In this document: positions 18,896-26,287 of the stretch, one piece after another
How the letters are laid out: every line of letters begins with the position of its first letter
How positions within the stretch are numbered: the stretch's first letter is position 1
Virus record (IMG/VR): IMGVR_UViG_3300042430_000326
Coordinates: 1 to 43,460 of that record
Length of the DNA: 43,460 nt
Direction: 5' to 3' (one strand)
From: a virus
Position numbers and translations under genes: made by a program
Notes under the pieces: model-generated
Seen by the model: the letters and a program-made list of their open reading frames with translations, nothing else
Databases searched by the model: none
What the model was told of the DNA's origin: nothing

Positions 18896-19452
18896 TCACA
18901 ATGAAAGAATGGATGGAACTGGTCGACTACAAGATTACTGAAGGTAGTGATTACACGTGGTCCTGTTATGGCCCTAATGCCTATACATTAGACTCATGGA
19001 ACGGTGTTCACGGCGCAGGTGGATACAGTTTTAGCATTGTGTTTAGTACCAAAAGCCAAAAGGTCTATGAAGTCAGCATGTGCGATTACACCAATGACCG
19101 TGCTTATCGCATGATCAATCCTAAAAATGTTGAAAAACATCACAAGGAAGCCCAGCATAGAAGTGTGCTTGAAAATCAAGCATGGGATGATGTCGACTAT
19201 GTAGATCTTGATGTTGTTGATGACTTCATTCAAAAGGCTCTGGCTATCAAGGCCGGTGAACCCTATGATACTCGAGTGTTGGTACCTATAGACTTCACAG
19301 AAGAAGAACTCCTAACCTATATGAAGATAGCACATGAACGTGACATCACATTCAATCAATTGATTGAAGACGCTCTTCGAGAAGCTATTGCCAAGCATAC
19401 ACCAGAGCTCAATGCTTGGCCCTTTGATAACGAGGAAGAGTCGATTAAATAA
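18892..19452 (+). CDS. Hypothetical protein with a C-terminal RHH-like helix pair
   Basis: The 186-residue protein has an N-terminal part rich in aromatic residues and beta strands (YTWSCYGPNAYTLDSW, GGYSFSIVFS). Its C-terminal segment DFTEEELLTYMKIAHERDI plus TFNQLIEDALREAI has the strand-helix-helix look of a ribbon-helix-helix domain. DNA binding is possible but unproven. Confidence 0.6.
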   Translation: MITMKEWMELVDYKITEGSDYTWSCYGPNAYTLDSWNGVHGAGGYSFSIVFSTKSQKVYEVSMCDYTNDRAYRMINPKNVEKHHKEAQHRSVLENQAWDDVDYVDLDVVDDFIQKALAIKAGEPYDTRVLVPIDFTEEELLTYMKIAHERDITFNQLIEDALREAIAKHTPELNAWPFDNEEESIK

Positions 19453-19455
19453 TCG

Positions 19456-20226
19456 ATGAAACTGTTAGTTGTCTTGTTATTGCTGATCAACACAGCCTGG
19501 GCTCGTAATGAGCCCAGTGTGCTTTTGTATGATAACACCACAAACACAGTTTTGCTTGCAGAGCATACACAACAGGTAAGGCCTATGGCCAGTATTACCA
19601 AGGTAATGACGGCCATGACCTATCTAGACCTAGGACAGGATCTAGAAGCCAAGATAGAAATATATCGAGGTGTTAGTGGTGTACTGTTAAAGAAACAGCA
19701 TTATACCCGTAGAGAGCTATTGATCGCCATGTTGGTTCGCTCAGACAACTCTGCTGCCGAAACACTGGCCCGTGATCATCCCAATGGTAGACATGCCTTT
19801 ATGACTGCCATGAATGCCAAGGCACAACAGTTGGGCATGGCCTACAGCCATTTCGATGATCCCAGTGGCCTTAGCCAAAAGAATGTGGGCACAGTCTTGG
19901 ACATCATGCACATGCTCAAGGCTGCAACTACTATAGACTTTATTCGTCAGACTAGTATTATTCAAAAGACTGAAATTGCTGTCAAGGATCGCAAGAAGCC
20001 TGTTAAGATTATCATTCAGAATACCAATATAGGCCTGCTGGAAGAGTTTAATACCATTGTACTCAGCAAGACAGGGCTAACTAACCCTGCAGGATGGTGT
20101 GTGAGTCTAGTGTTGGAAGAACGTCATAGGCAGTTCATATTGGTTGTGCTGGGTGCTCCCAGCAAGGATGCTAGAAAGAAAATAGTGGAACGTGTGGTGT
20201 TTTCAAATCTTCGTGAGTTGAATTGA
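19456..20226 (+). CDS. Secreted D-alanyl-D-alanine carboxypeptidase (S11, PBP5-like)
   Basis: This is a 256-residue penicillin-binding-fold serine peptidase that trims the terminal D-Ala of peptidoglycan stem peptides. A signal peptide (MKLLVVLLLLINTAWA) precedes the SxxK motif SITK (46-49), the SxN motif SDN (96-98) and the KTG triad (205-207), in the correct order. It lacks the C-terminal beta domain and amphipathic anchor of PBP5, so it is probably soluble in the periplasm. It sits head to tail after the RHH-like gene and meets the radical SAM gene tail to tail with a 24-base overlap. For a phage this suggests remodelling of the host wall rather than lysis. Confidence 0.88.
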   Translation: MKLLVVLLLLINTAWARNEPSVLLYDNTTNTVLLAEHTQQVRPMASITKVMTAMTYLDLGQDLEAKIEIYRGVSGVLLKKQHYTRRELLIAMLVRSDNSAAETLARDHPNGRHAFMTAMNAKAQQLGMAYSHFDDPSGLSQKNVGTVLDIMHMLKAATTIDFIRQTSIIQKTEIAVKDRKKPVKIIIQNTNIGLLEEFNTIVLSKTGLTNPAGWCVSLVLEERHRQFILVVLGAPSKDARKKIVERVVFSNLRELN

Positions 20227-21165
20227 TTTAGTGGCCAGTATGTCAAAGCTGTTTCTGCATATGTCTAACTTGCAAGTTCTAGGGTGGGTGGGCCAAACTA
20301 TGTTATGCTCTTTGATATTGCCCATGAATCCGCCTTGTCTACAGTGCCCTCTATAGACTCTGCCCCAAGCATCTACCACTATCTGTTCCATGCCAGCCCA
20401 GCAGTCATAGTCTTTGAACACATTACTGCCCTCTAACACCATGGTCTGATAGTCAGTGTATTCAATCTTGTTACCTTGTGTGATCTTGATGTCACCGTGC
20501 TGTCTTTTCAATTCCATGGTCTGGTTGGTGGTATAGCGTTGTGGGGTGGTATTGAACACAGGGTCTTCAAACAACATGCGTTTGTTCATGCGTATCTGTG
20601 GCCATTTGGTGTATATGCGATCATACAACTGCTGGCTGCTGGCCCACGTGTCTTTGAGCATGTTTAGGTTCACAGTCACAGCCACCCCTGCGTCCACTGC
20701 CGCAGCCACAGCCAATAAAAAGTGCGCACTGGTAGTATGCTCAGGGTGATGCTCAATCAACACACTGTGGGTCACAGCCATGTATTCATGCCAAAGATCA
20801 ATGCTCACATTGGCATTGGTTCTAAACTGTGTTTCGCATCCTTGACCATGAGCGTGGGCCAACAGCTCTAGAAAGTCAGTCCATTCTGTTACTTCACCCC
20901 CTGTAAACTCTATGCTGGCAGTTTTGCCTTGATTGGTAGCATAGGCCACTGTGCTGTCTATGAACTGTTTGCAGTCGTTGAGATAGGGTAGATCAATGTT
21001 GCCCTTGCGTATAATTTCATTGCAATAGCTGCAGGCCCATGTGCAGTGATTCATCAACCACCAATTTACATAAAATTTACTCCCAGCCCTCGTGCTTTGA
21101 ACCAGCCTTACACCATCCATGAATCCACAGCCTGTTGCCCGCATAGACTGCAACTGCTGCTCCAT
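20203..21165 (-). CDS. Radical SAM protein with SPASM-like C-terminus
   Basis: The 320-residue protein has the radical SAM 4Fe-4S motif CTWACSYC (Cys41, Cys45, Cys48) and the GGE-like motif EFTGGEVTEW. The C-terminal cysteines (DCWAGMEQ, YRGHCRQGG, CKLDIC) resemble an auxiliary-cluster SPASM/twitch domain. Such proteins modify peptides or small molecules; the substrate is unknown. The first ATG overlaps the YqgE-like gene by 58 bases; an in-frame ATG at 21120 would reduce the overlap to 13. Confidence 0.8.
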   Translation of the reverse strand: MEQQLQSMRATGCGFMDGVRLVQSTRAGSKFYVNWWLMNHCTWACSYCNEIIRKGNIDLPYLNDCKQFIDSTVAYATNQGKTASIEFTGGEVTEWTDFLELLAHAHGQGCETQFRTNANVSIDLWHEYMAVTHSVLIEHHPEHTTSAHFLLAVAAAVDAGVAVTVNLNMLKDTWASSQQLYDRIYTKWPQIRMNKRMLFEDPVFNTTPQRYTTNQTMELKRQHGDIKITQGNKIEYTDYQTMVLEGSNVFKDYDCWAGMEQIVVDAWGRVYRGHCRQGGFMGNIKEHNIVWPTHPRTCKLDICRNSFDILATKSIQLTKI

Positions 21166-21665
21166 AGCTGTTCTGCATCTAGATCAAACAGCCAATTGGG
21201 ATCGGGCCGCTTCACACACAGCCAACTGCTGCGGTGGCTCCAGGGTTCTTGACCCTCTATCTCAGCATCTAGTTGTCCTGCATCCCAACTGGCATGGCCT
21301 ATCATGATACGGAATCTATTGGGCCATACCCCCTTGCTGAGATGATGGAACATTTCTTCATGGCTGGTAATGCTCCATTGATCATTGATACGCATGGTGT
21401 TGTTCACTGACCAATCACTGTCATGCAACATCCACACAGTGCTGAGGCTCACTGGGCCACCCCAATACAGAGGGTGATCTATTTTAAACTTCAGCCCCAG
21501 GGGCTCCACTATGGTGTTGAGGGTGTGTTCTGTGGGCCTGTTCATGCACAGGGCATAGGCCCCACGTGAGTTGTAATGTGTGAGAAACATCACAGATTGG
21601 TTAAATCTTGGATCTGGCATGCTCGGGGGTGCAATCAATAGATCCCCGGTCTTGACTTCGACCAT
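21108..21665 (-). CDS. YqgE/AlgH-family protein
   Basis: The 185-residue protein matches the YqgE/AlgH (DUF179) pattern: GDLLIAPPSMPDPRFNQSV, GAYALCMNRPTEHTLN, LYWGGPVS and the late GHASWDAGQLDAEI. The bacterial family is widespread but biochemically obscure, so a phage-borne copy is unusual. The C-terminus (SSSCSLCGQQAVDSWMV) departs from the family and lies in the overlap with the radical SAM gene. Confidence 0.85.
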   Translation of the reverse strand: MVEVKTGDLLIAPPSMPDPRFNQSVMFLTHYNSRGAYALCMNRPTEHTLNTIVEPLGLKFKIDHPLYWGGPVSLSTVWMLHDSDWSVNNTMRINDQWSITSHEEMFHHLSKGVWPNRFRIMIGHASWDAGQLDAEIEGQEPWSHRSSWLCVKRPDPNWLFDLDAEQLWSSSCSLCGQQAVDSWMV

Positions 21666-21668
21666 GTG

Positions 21669-22199
21669 TTAACTCCAGTCTGGTAAGGGGCCGCCGTACT
21701 TCTTGCCCTTGATCTTTTTGCCTTTTACAGTGGTGCGCTCGTTGCCAATCTTGTGGCTTTTATCACCGTGTCGACCACGATAGCCCTGGCTCTTGCATGA
21801 TGCCAATTGACTGGCACCCAAAGCGTTGTTGGGTTTGCCGCTGGTACATAATGCTCTCGATGCAGGCTCCTCATCTAGGTCTGAGTCTAGGGCTTCATCT
21901 AGGTCACCCTCGATGACATCATCTGTTGATGCCCCTGAACCGTTGAACATGAGATCGTCATTGATGGGAAAGTCTAGATCCATAAAGCGTTCTGGCAGTT
22001 GACTACTTGAAATGATGTAGTCCAGTTCCTCTTGAGTGGGGTGTACCTTGAGTAGTACCTTGGCAGCTTCGTCGTGTGCTTCGGCATTTTCCCACACATT
22101 GATGTCATAGTGGTTCTTGTACAATTCAGCTACCGCTTGCATGACCTTGTGATAGTCTGTGGTGAATATGTTTTCAGTGAGGATTTCGTTGATACGCAT
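21669..22199 (-). CDS. Phage protein with acidic linker and basic C-terminal domain
   Basis: The 176-residue protein starts MRINEILTE, a common N-terminus of phage auxiliary and structural proteins. A very acidic stretch (DDVIEGDLDEALDSDLDEE) precedes a Lys/Gly-rich tail beginning CTSGKPNNALGASQLASCKS and ending GKKIKGKKYGGPLPDWS. I have seen similar tails in uncultured-phage proteins, but the function is unknown. Confidence 0.65.
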   Translation of the reverse strand: MRINEILTENIFTTDYHKVMQAVAELYKNHYDINVWENAEAHDEAAKVLLKVHPTQEELDYIISSSQLPERFMDLDFPINDDLMFNGSGASTDDVIEGDLDEALDSDLDEEPASRALCTSGKPNNALGASQLASCKSQGYRGRHGDKSHKIGNERTTVKGKKIKGKKYGGPLPDWS

Positions 22200-22203
22200 A
22201 TGA

Positions 22204-22440
22204 TTATCTCAGTTGGGCCACAGCATACACAGCCATGACCAGTGCGGTTTTTAGTTCTAGGTCTTGACATTCTCTATCCAGGGTGTCCATACGGGCCACA
22301 TCTCTGCAGAGTTCTTGATATTCCTCGGCTGTGATCTGATTGGTGTTTACTGCCTGGGTGAGCTCAAGCACATAACGAGCCCTAGCTGAAATGGCTAGGT
22401 CTTGATGTTCTGTTAGCGTTCTTAGCGTTTCAATTGACAT
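22204..22440 (-). CDS. Hypothetical helical protein (78 aa)
   Basis: This is a short, fully helical protein (MSIETLRTLTEHQDLAISAR ...). Its ATG overlaps the stop of the lipoprotein gene (TAATG), so the two are coupled. No family is recognised. Confidence 0.6.
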   Translation of the reverse strand: MSIETLRTLTEHQDLAISARARYVLELTQAVNTNQITAEEYQELCRDVARMDTLDRECQDLELKTALVMAVYAVAQLR

Positions 22441-22829
22441 TAGAATCTTCCTAGAATTACACCAGCAGCCCTAGCTGCCTGTTCTTGCATGGCTCGTTTC
22501 TTTAGATCACAATAGACCCTGCTGGCATCCTGTTTCTCTGTACGAGTCACAAACTCACCCACTGTGGCCTGCATGGGCTTGATCACACGTATAACATCTT
22601 GATTGCGTATGCCCGCTGATTCTGAATAGAGTTCAAACCAACGTAGTTCACGCTGTATGGTTAGAGCCTGGGGGTGTTGTGCTCGCGCACAATCAAGTGA
22701 GTCCACTGCCATGCGTACATCCACAATCTTGGCTGACTGATTGACGTCGTTAAAACTGGGTATCCAGCTGATAACGGAAGCACAACCCGATAGCATGACT
22801 AGAGATAAAATTGCAAAGAGTTTGTTCAT
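22440..22829 (-). CDS. Small lipoprotein
   Basis: The N-terminus MNKLFAILSLVMLSGCAS has a type II signal peptide with lipobox LSGC, cleaving before Cys15. The remaining 115 residues are helical. ATG 22829 is chosen because it starts the signal peptide directly; an in-frame TTG lies 15 bases upstream. It may be a spanin-like or envelope lipoprotein, but no inner-membrane partner overlaps it. Confidence 0.72.
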   Translation of the reverse strand: MNKLFAILSLVMLSGCASVISWIPSFNDVNQSAKIVDVRMAVDSLDCARAQHPQALTIQRELRWFELYSESAGIRNQDVIRVIKPMQATVGEFVTRTEKQDASRVYCDLKKRAMQEQAARAAGVILGRF

Positions 22830-22896
22830 GTTAATATTTACCAATCACTGTTCAAAGTACTGTTTGTGTAGATATTCAGCAAAATTTGCAGTTGAG

Positions 22897-23511
22897 TCAT
22901 AGATAGTGTAGATAAGTTGACAGTATGTATTTGGTGGTATCACCTTTGGGTTCCAGGCCTGCGTGTGGGTGTGTCCATAAAGGTGGAAATAAGACCACAC
23001 GACCCTCTTGAGCTTGAACAGTGTATGAGTCCCGTGCAAAATGAGTGCCTGCATCTGAGTCATTGAGATAGAGCAAAAAGCTGAGAAAACGGCTGCTGCT
23101 GGCACGATTGGCCACATCCACGTGTGTGCGAAATTGATCACCTGAGTGGGGTCTATAGCATTTGATTCGCATGCCTTCCATGCTGTAATCTTGGGGCAAA
23201 AATGATATGCCCTGCCAAGTACCCCATGTTTGACCATACTGTTCTGCCAAGACCCGCAGACGCAGAGCCAGAGGTTCCAAGACTTCGGGCCATACAGTAT
23301 CCTGTTCTGCTCGAAGCCTGTGCAAGGGATTACGACTGGTCATGTTATCGGGTGCTGTCAAAGCCAATTCTGTCAGTGAGACCCACTCACTGTCTCGACG
23401 TGTGTGCTGAGCATAACATGCTTCAAACAAGGTGCATAAACGAGCACAGTGATCAGCGGATAACACATGATCAATGACTCTGACGTAGTTGTGATCGTGA
23501 ACAATTTGCAT
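22897..23511 (-). CDS. 2-oxoglutarate/Fe(II)-dependent oxygenase
   Basis: The 204-residue protein has the Fe(II)-binding H130-x-D132 (THVD) and a distal histidine in WTHPHAGLEP, in a double-stranded beta-helix context (FLSFLLYLND, GRVVLFPPL). It fits the prolyl-hydroxylase/PiuC-like oxygenases often carried by phages. The substrate is unknown. Confidence 0.85.
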   Translation of the reverse strand: MQIVHDHNYVRVIDHVLSADHCARLCTLFEACYAQHTRRDSEWVSLTELALTAPDNMTSRNPLHRLRAEQDTVWPEVLEPLALRLRVLAEQYGQTWGTWQGISFLPQDYSMEGMRIKCYRPHSGDQFRTHVDVANRASSSRFLSFLLYLNDSDAGTHFARDSYTVQAQEGRVVLFPPLWTHPHAGLEPKGDTTKYILSTYLHYL

Positions 23512-23517
23512 GAGATA

Positions 23518-23546
23518 TTTATAGTGCTATTTGGACACAGTGATAA
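23518..23546 (-). promoter_or_regulatory. Weak promoter candidate for the oxygenase gene
   Basis: On the minus strand TTATCA and TATAAA lie 17 bp apart, ending 6 bp before the ATG at 23511. It is weaker than the other promoters, and this start too would be leaderless. Confidence 0.3.
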
Positions 23547-23616
23547 TTCATGGCAGCTCGAAGAGCTGCGGAGCAGCGCAAAATTTGCAAGGTTATCTAG
23601 AACCATAAATACTCAC

Positions 23617-23817
23617 ATGCAGATCGAACCCATAACAACCACAGCCATAGCCACCACCCAAAGTGTGCAGAACAATCGCATTGAAACTGTGCGTAGACAG
23701 TATGTGGATAATGGTGGCCGTGTGGAAGTTAGAGAAACTTACTATTACTACATGATATACGATTCCAAGGCCAAGATTCAAGAACCTGCAGCCAACACCG
23801 TAGATCTACGTGTATAG
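23617..23817 (+). CDS. Hypothetical protein (66 aa)
   Basis: The frame reads MQIEPITTTAIATTQSVQNN ... and has a Tyr-rich strand ETYYYYMIYD. I prefer ATG 23617 because the longer frame upstream is antisense to the oxygenase gene's 5' end. There is no clear RBS. It meets the 23806 gene tail to tail. Confidence 0.45.
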   Translation: MQIEPITTTAIATTQSVQNNRIETVRRQYVDNGGRVEVRETYYYYMIYDSKAKIQEPAANTVDLRV

Positions 23818-24036
23818 ATCCTTTTGATACTGGCGCCGTAATTGGGGGAACGCTAGTACCAGAATGGAAGCATACTCGCGATCAATGTAGTAGTCATATT
23901 GCCCTCCATTCAGATAGCTCACTGAACCACCATGTCGTTGTACTAGTTCCCAAATGGCCTCGGGATCGTAATCAATAAAATAGGGCAACTGATAACAGAA
24001 TATGTCGGGTTCTGAAATGGCATCTGTATACTGCAT
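23806..24036 (-). CDS. Hypothetical protein (76 aa)
   Basis: This is an aromatic-rich protein (YQLPYFIDYDPEAIWELV, GGQYDYYIDREYA). Its ATG lies 2 bases after the stop of the next upstream gene, so the two form an operon. The family is unknown. Confidence 0.6.
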   Translation of the reverse strand: MQYTDAISEPDIFCYQLPYFIDYDPEAIWELVQRHGGSVSYLNGGQYDYYIDREYASILVLAFPQLRRQYQKDLYT

Positions 24037-24037
24037 G

Positions 24038-24211
24038 TTACAGTAGACTCAATAGGCAAGCAGTCTTTTCATCGCAGTCAACTATGACTATATAATGATC
24101 CAGTAGATCGTCATAGAGTAGATGTATAATACGTGCTATGTTGTATCTGGCTAATACATAGTCATGACACTGCTCCAATTGAGTTAGAGAGTAATCAAAG
24201 GTGTATAACAT
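24038..24211 (-). CDS. Hypothetical protein (57 aa)
   Basis: The frame reads MLYTFDYSLTQLEQCHDYV ... HYIVIVDCDEKTACLLSLL. Composition is protein-like. It is directly followed by the 24036 gene and is overlapped at its start by a membrane micro-ORF. Confidence 0.55.
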   Translation of the reverse strand: MLYTFDYSLTQLEQCHDYVLARYNIARIIHLLYDDLLDHYIVIVDCDEKTACLLSLL

Positions 24212-24266
24212 ACCAAATGGTTACCAGTGTAATAGCTGCTATGAGTGAGTATAGTTTATGATCCAT
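24195..24266 (-). CDS. Candidate 23-residue membrane micro-protein
   Basis: The frame reads MDHKLYSLIAAITLVTIWYVIHL, a single hydrophobic helix with a charged N-terminus. Its end overlaps the start of the 57-residue gene by 17 bases. It is the first gene of the leftward set. Confidence 0.4.
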   Translation of the reverse strand: MDHKLYSLIAAITLVTIWYVIHL

Positions 24267-24300
24267 AGAGTATTTAACTGTGTGTAACAGATTGGGTAAA

Positions 24301-24313
24301 GGCCCCGCTGCTG
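24301..24313 (+). repeat. GGCCCCGCTG repeat, copy 1
   Basis: GGCCCCGCTGCTG, followed by GAT and a GTATACGTATATGC block. Confidence 0.7.
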
Positions 24314-24467
24314 GATATCAAGTCGTGTATACGTATATGCGTATGTATAAGTGTGTAGAGTGGCTAGGGTCAAGAAGCCTGCGGCAGCTCTAGAGAATTA
24401 TAGAATGAACAGTAAATGCAAAAAAGTGTGATTTACTGATCGGTTGGTGGGGGTGATCATGCATATA

Positions 24468-24477
24468 GGCCCCGCTG
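24468..24477 (+). repeat. GGCCCCGCTG repeat, copy 2
   Basis: TAGGCCCCGCTG followed by TGTGGGG, which could pair with the CCCC of the repeat. Confidence 0.7.
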
Positions 24478-24732
24478 TGTGGGGTATGGTTATCTAATGT
24501 GTGTGATAAAGTGCAATAAAGTGTTGAATTGTGTGAATTTTTTGCATGCCTCATAAGCCATAGACCTGGCCGTGCTCAAACTCTTGTAAATTGCAGCCAA
24601 ACCCTACTCAAACGACTCATCTACAGTAGTTTTCACTGTCTAGAATAGGTGCTGCCAGTATTTATCCACTCTAGAATCACGGTGATCTGCTGCAACCAAT
24701 CCCTGTACAGTGCCAACCGTAGACCCACAATA

Positions 24733-24745
24733 GGCCCCGCTGCTG
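24733..24745 (+). repeat. GGCCCCGCTG repeat, copy 3
   Basis: GGCCCCGCTGCTGGAT, as in copy 1, again followed by GTATACGTATATGC. Confidence 0.7.
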
Positions 24746-24778
24746 GATTGTGCGTATACAGTGTATATGTATACGTAT

Positions 24779-24985
24779 ATGCCTACACTTAAATATAGTA
24801 TGCATGAAGTCCCAGAAGGCGTACTACTGTTATATACAGCTAACTCTAGACCCTACACTATTAGACTATACTCGACTACGGTACGGGAGTTCCAACCTGA
24901 TCCCCTATTGCATCCAAAACCTCGGGCTTTTCAGCCATTGGCCCCGCTGCTCAATGAGCCATTTCAGGTTGACAAGAACGTGTAA
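24779..24985 (+). CDS. Hypothetical protein (68 aa)
   Basis: The frame starts MPTLKYSMHEVPEGVLLLYT and ends PFQVDKNV. The amphipathic beta-rich pattern looks protein-like, but there is no RBS, and the 3' part contains repeat copy 4 (encoding LAPLL) and the promoter -35. It is moderately likely to be real. Confidence 0.4.
   Translation: MPTLKYSMHEVPEGVLLLYTANSRPYTIRLYSTTVREFQPDPLLHPKPRAFQPLAPLLNEPFQVDKNV
24940..24951 (+). repeat. GGCCCCGCTG repeat, copy 4
   Basis: GGCCCCGCTGCT, 18 bp before the -35 of the tRNA-region promoter. Confidence 0.7.
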
Positions 24986-24997
24986 CGATCATATAAT
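24969..24997 (+). promoter_or_regulatory. Promoter of the 25004 gene and tRNA cluster
   Basis: Perfect TTGACA-17-TATAAT. The -10 ends 6 bp before ATG 25004, so transcription should begin at or next to the start codon. Confidence 0.9.
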
Positions 24998-25003
24998 ATA
25001 TAC

Positions 25004-25351
25004 ATGCTGAAGAAAAGACTGCTATCTAGAAGCAGAGATCCTGTGCAACTATCAAACGCAACTATTATGACACTACCAGATGAAAGATACCGTGCTGTAG
25101 TACAGACCCGAAGGTTCCTATTGGATCTTTGCAATAGAGAACATACACCTAGAGTACCTAAACTGGTCCGAGACACGGCCCGAAGCATGCTGCGTCACTA
25201 TCCATCAGACTGGGACATGCAGCGAGCAGCAGCATCATGCCCTGAGGTATTCGCAGAAAAAATGGAAGATCTGCACCGTTTCGTAGCAGCAGGCGCACTG
25301 GCTGCGGATCCAGAAGATTCAGAACTCCTAAGGGGCTATAAAGAATCATAA
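25004..25351 (+). CDS. BPSL0761-like small protein, predicted leaderless
   Basis: The 115-residue protein contains MTLPDERYRAVVQTRRFLLDL, then RDTARSMLRHYPSDWDM, which matches the BPSL0761-family hypothetical proteins of proteobacteria. The family usually begins at that internal Met (25067), but neither start has an RBS. ATG 25004 coincides with the predicted transcription start, so a leaderless start is plausible. The function is unknown. The tRNA cluster follows 7 bases after the stop. Confidence 0.65.
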   Translation: MLKKRLLSRSRDPVQLSNATIMTLPDERYRAVVQTRRFLLDLCNREHTPRVPKLVRDTARSMLRHYPSDWDMQRAAASCPEVFAEKMEDLHRFVAAGALAADPEDSELLRGYKES

Positions 25352-25358
25352 GATTATC

Positions 25359-25436
<78 letters not shown>

Positions 25437-25455
25437 AACATTAATAGTACAGCAG

Positions 25456-25532
25456 CAGTCCTTAGCTCAGTTGGATAGAGCAACAGCCTTCTAAGCTGTA
25501 GGCCACTGGTTCGAATCCAGTAGGACTGGCCA
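25456..25532 (+). tRNA. tRNA-Arg (UCU)
   Basis: Acceptor CAGTCCT pairs with AGGACTG; the anticodon loop CTTCTAA gives TCT; T-arm ACTGG-TTCGAAT-CCAGT; discriminator G and encoded CCA. It reads AGA. Confidence 0.92.
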
Positions 25533-25558
25533 ACAACGTTGCAGCAGCATCGAGACTG

Positions 25559-25643
25559 AGGACCGTGGTGAAATAGGTAGACACAAGAGACTTAAAATCT
25601 CTCGCAGCAATGCATACCGGTTCGATTCCGGTCGGTCCTACCA
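25559..25643 (+). tRNA. tRNA-Leu (UAA)
   Basis: Acceptor AGGACCG pairs with CGGTCCT; the anticodon stem AGAGA/TCTCT encloses CTTAAAA (TAA); there is a long class II variable arm; T-arm ACCGG-TTCGATT-CCGGT; encoded CCA. Confidence 0.92.
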
Positions 25644-25712
25644 TCTACAGCAGCAGAATCCTGAATGCTGCGCAGCGTACACCAGCCCTACAGCAGCAGC
25701 CAGCAGCTAATG

Positions 25713-25859
25713 AGAGTGCCGCGACACAGCCCAAAGTGTGGCATTTTGGCTACAGTTTGGATATCCACATCACACTGTGAATATCCTGTGGGTAACCTTA
25801 AAGGAGATCATCTAGAACGAGAAACCCTACGCAGTCTAGTGTCTTTTTATTTTGGTTGA
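25713..25859 (+). CDS. Doubtful small ORF after the tRNA cluster
   Basis: A 48-codon frame starting MRVPRHSPKCGILATVWIST and ending at 25859 inside the next -35 box. No RBS is visible. It may be chance. Confidence 0.25.
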   Translation, partial: RVPRHSPKCGILATVWISTSHCEYPVGNLKGDHLERETLRSLVSFYFG

Positions 25860-25884
25860 CGAAACAGCCAAAATGCAGTATAAT
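25856..25884 (+). promoter_or_regulatory. Promoter of the leaderless GIY-YIG-like gene
   Basis: TTGACG-17-TATAAT. An inverted repeat ATTTTGGTTG/CAGCCAAAAT (25849-25858 and 25865-25874, one G-T pair) encloses the -35. Confidence 0.88.
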
Positions 25885-25890
25885 AGACAC

Positions 25891-26229
25891 ATGACACAGA
25901 CAAACACCATTCGTAAAAAGCGCACCGACCGCAATCATATCATATATGAGTTGCGTGTTGCTGGGGGCAACTACATAGGAGTCACAGCCAAGACTGAGAC
26001 CACTATTAATAAGTCAGTTTTGGCACGTGCCGCTAAACACTTCTATCGTGCTAAGAAAGAAGCTAAGGATTGGGCCTTGTGTCATGCCCTGCGCACTCTC
26101 AGCGACAAGAGCGAGATAGAAGTATACGTACACGAAGTGGTTCGTGGCAAGGCTCAGGCCCACAAGCGCGAAGTTGAACTACGCCGTGCTATTAACCCTA
26201 CACTGAATACGGATGTTCGTGGGGACTAG
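25891..26229 (+). CDS. GIY-YIG-like protein, predicted leaderless
   Basis: The 112-residue protein has IIYELRVAGGNYIGVT (GIY/YIG-like pair) and a C-terminal helix EVELRRAINPTLNTDVRG with the Glu and Asn positions of GIY-YIG nucleases. ATG 25891 lies 6 bp after the -10, so it should be the first or second base of the mRNA; an in-frame ATG at 25852 lies before the promoter and is rejected. Confidence 0.6.
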   Translation: MTQTNTIRKKRTDRNHIIYELRVAGGNYIGVTAKTETTINKSVLARAAKHFYRAKKEAKDWALCHALRTLSDKSEIEVYVHEVVRGKAQAHKREVELRRAINPTLNTDVRGD

Positions 26230-26258
26230 TTGACTGATTGGGCTAATGGCGCTATAAT
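26230..26258 (+). promoter_or_regulatory. Promoter of the 26288 operon
   Basis: TTGACT-17-TATAAT, with ATTGG at spacer positions 2-6. Confidence 0.9.
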
Positions 26259-26287
26259 AGACACATACACACACAAAGGAGCGAAAG

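Larger units (their letters stand above)
24267..24778 (+). other. Non-coding divergent junction with short repeats; possible replication origin
   Basis: I see no credible gene here. The stretch separates leftward genes (ending at 24266) from rightward ones. It holds three copies of GGCCCCGCTG (24301, 24468, 24733). Two of these are followed within about 40 bp by GTATACGTATATGC (near 24327 and 24769). It also has TTATCCAC (24662-24669), close to the DnaA box TTATCCACA, and two CTAGAAT repeats beside it. An origin is an inference from position and motifs. Confidence 0.35.
25437..25702 (+). repeat. CAGCAGC-type motifs in tRNA spacers
   Basis: ACAGCAG precedes tRNA-Arg, GCAGCAGCA lies between tRNA-Arg and tRNA-Leu, and ACAGCAGCAG follows tRNA-Leu, with another copy near 25690. 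They may be shared processing or recombination spacers. Confidence 0.5.

Noticed and set aside
22845-23237. Minus-strand frame overlapping the oxygenase gene
   Set aside because: It is an alternative frame of the 2OG oxygenase, which has clear catalytic residues.
24301-24778. Extra tRNA genes in the junction region
   Set aside because: No T-arm or acceptor pairing could be found around the GGCCCCGCTG copies.
24750-25010. Plus-strand frame overlapping the hypothetical gene at 24779
   Set aside because: It crosses the promoter and the start of the 25004 gene, and its composition (Cys/Ile runs from repeats) is not protein-like.
25462-25644. Minus-strand open frame of 60 codons containing GPTGIEPV and SPTGFEPV
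   Set aside because: It lies antisense over the tRNA-Arg and tRNA-Leu genes; such peptides are the well-known translation artefact of tRNA sequence.
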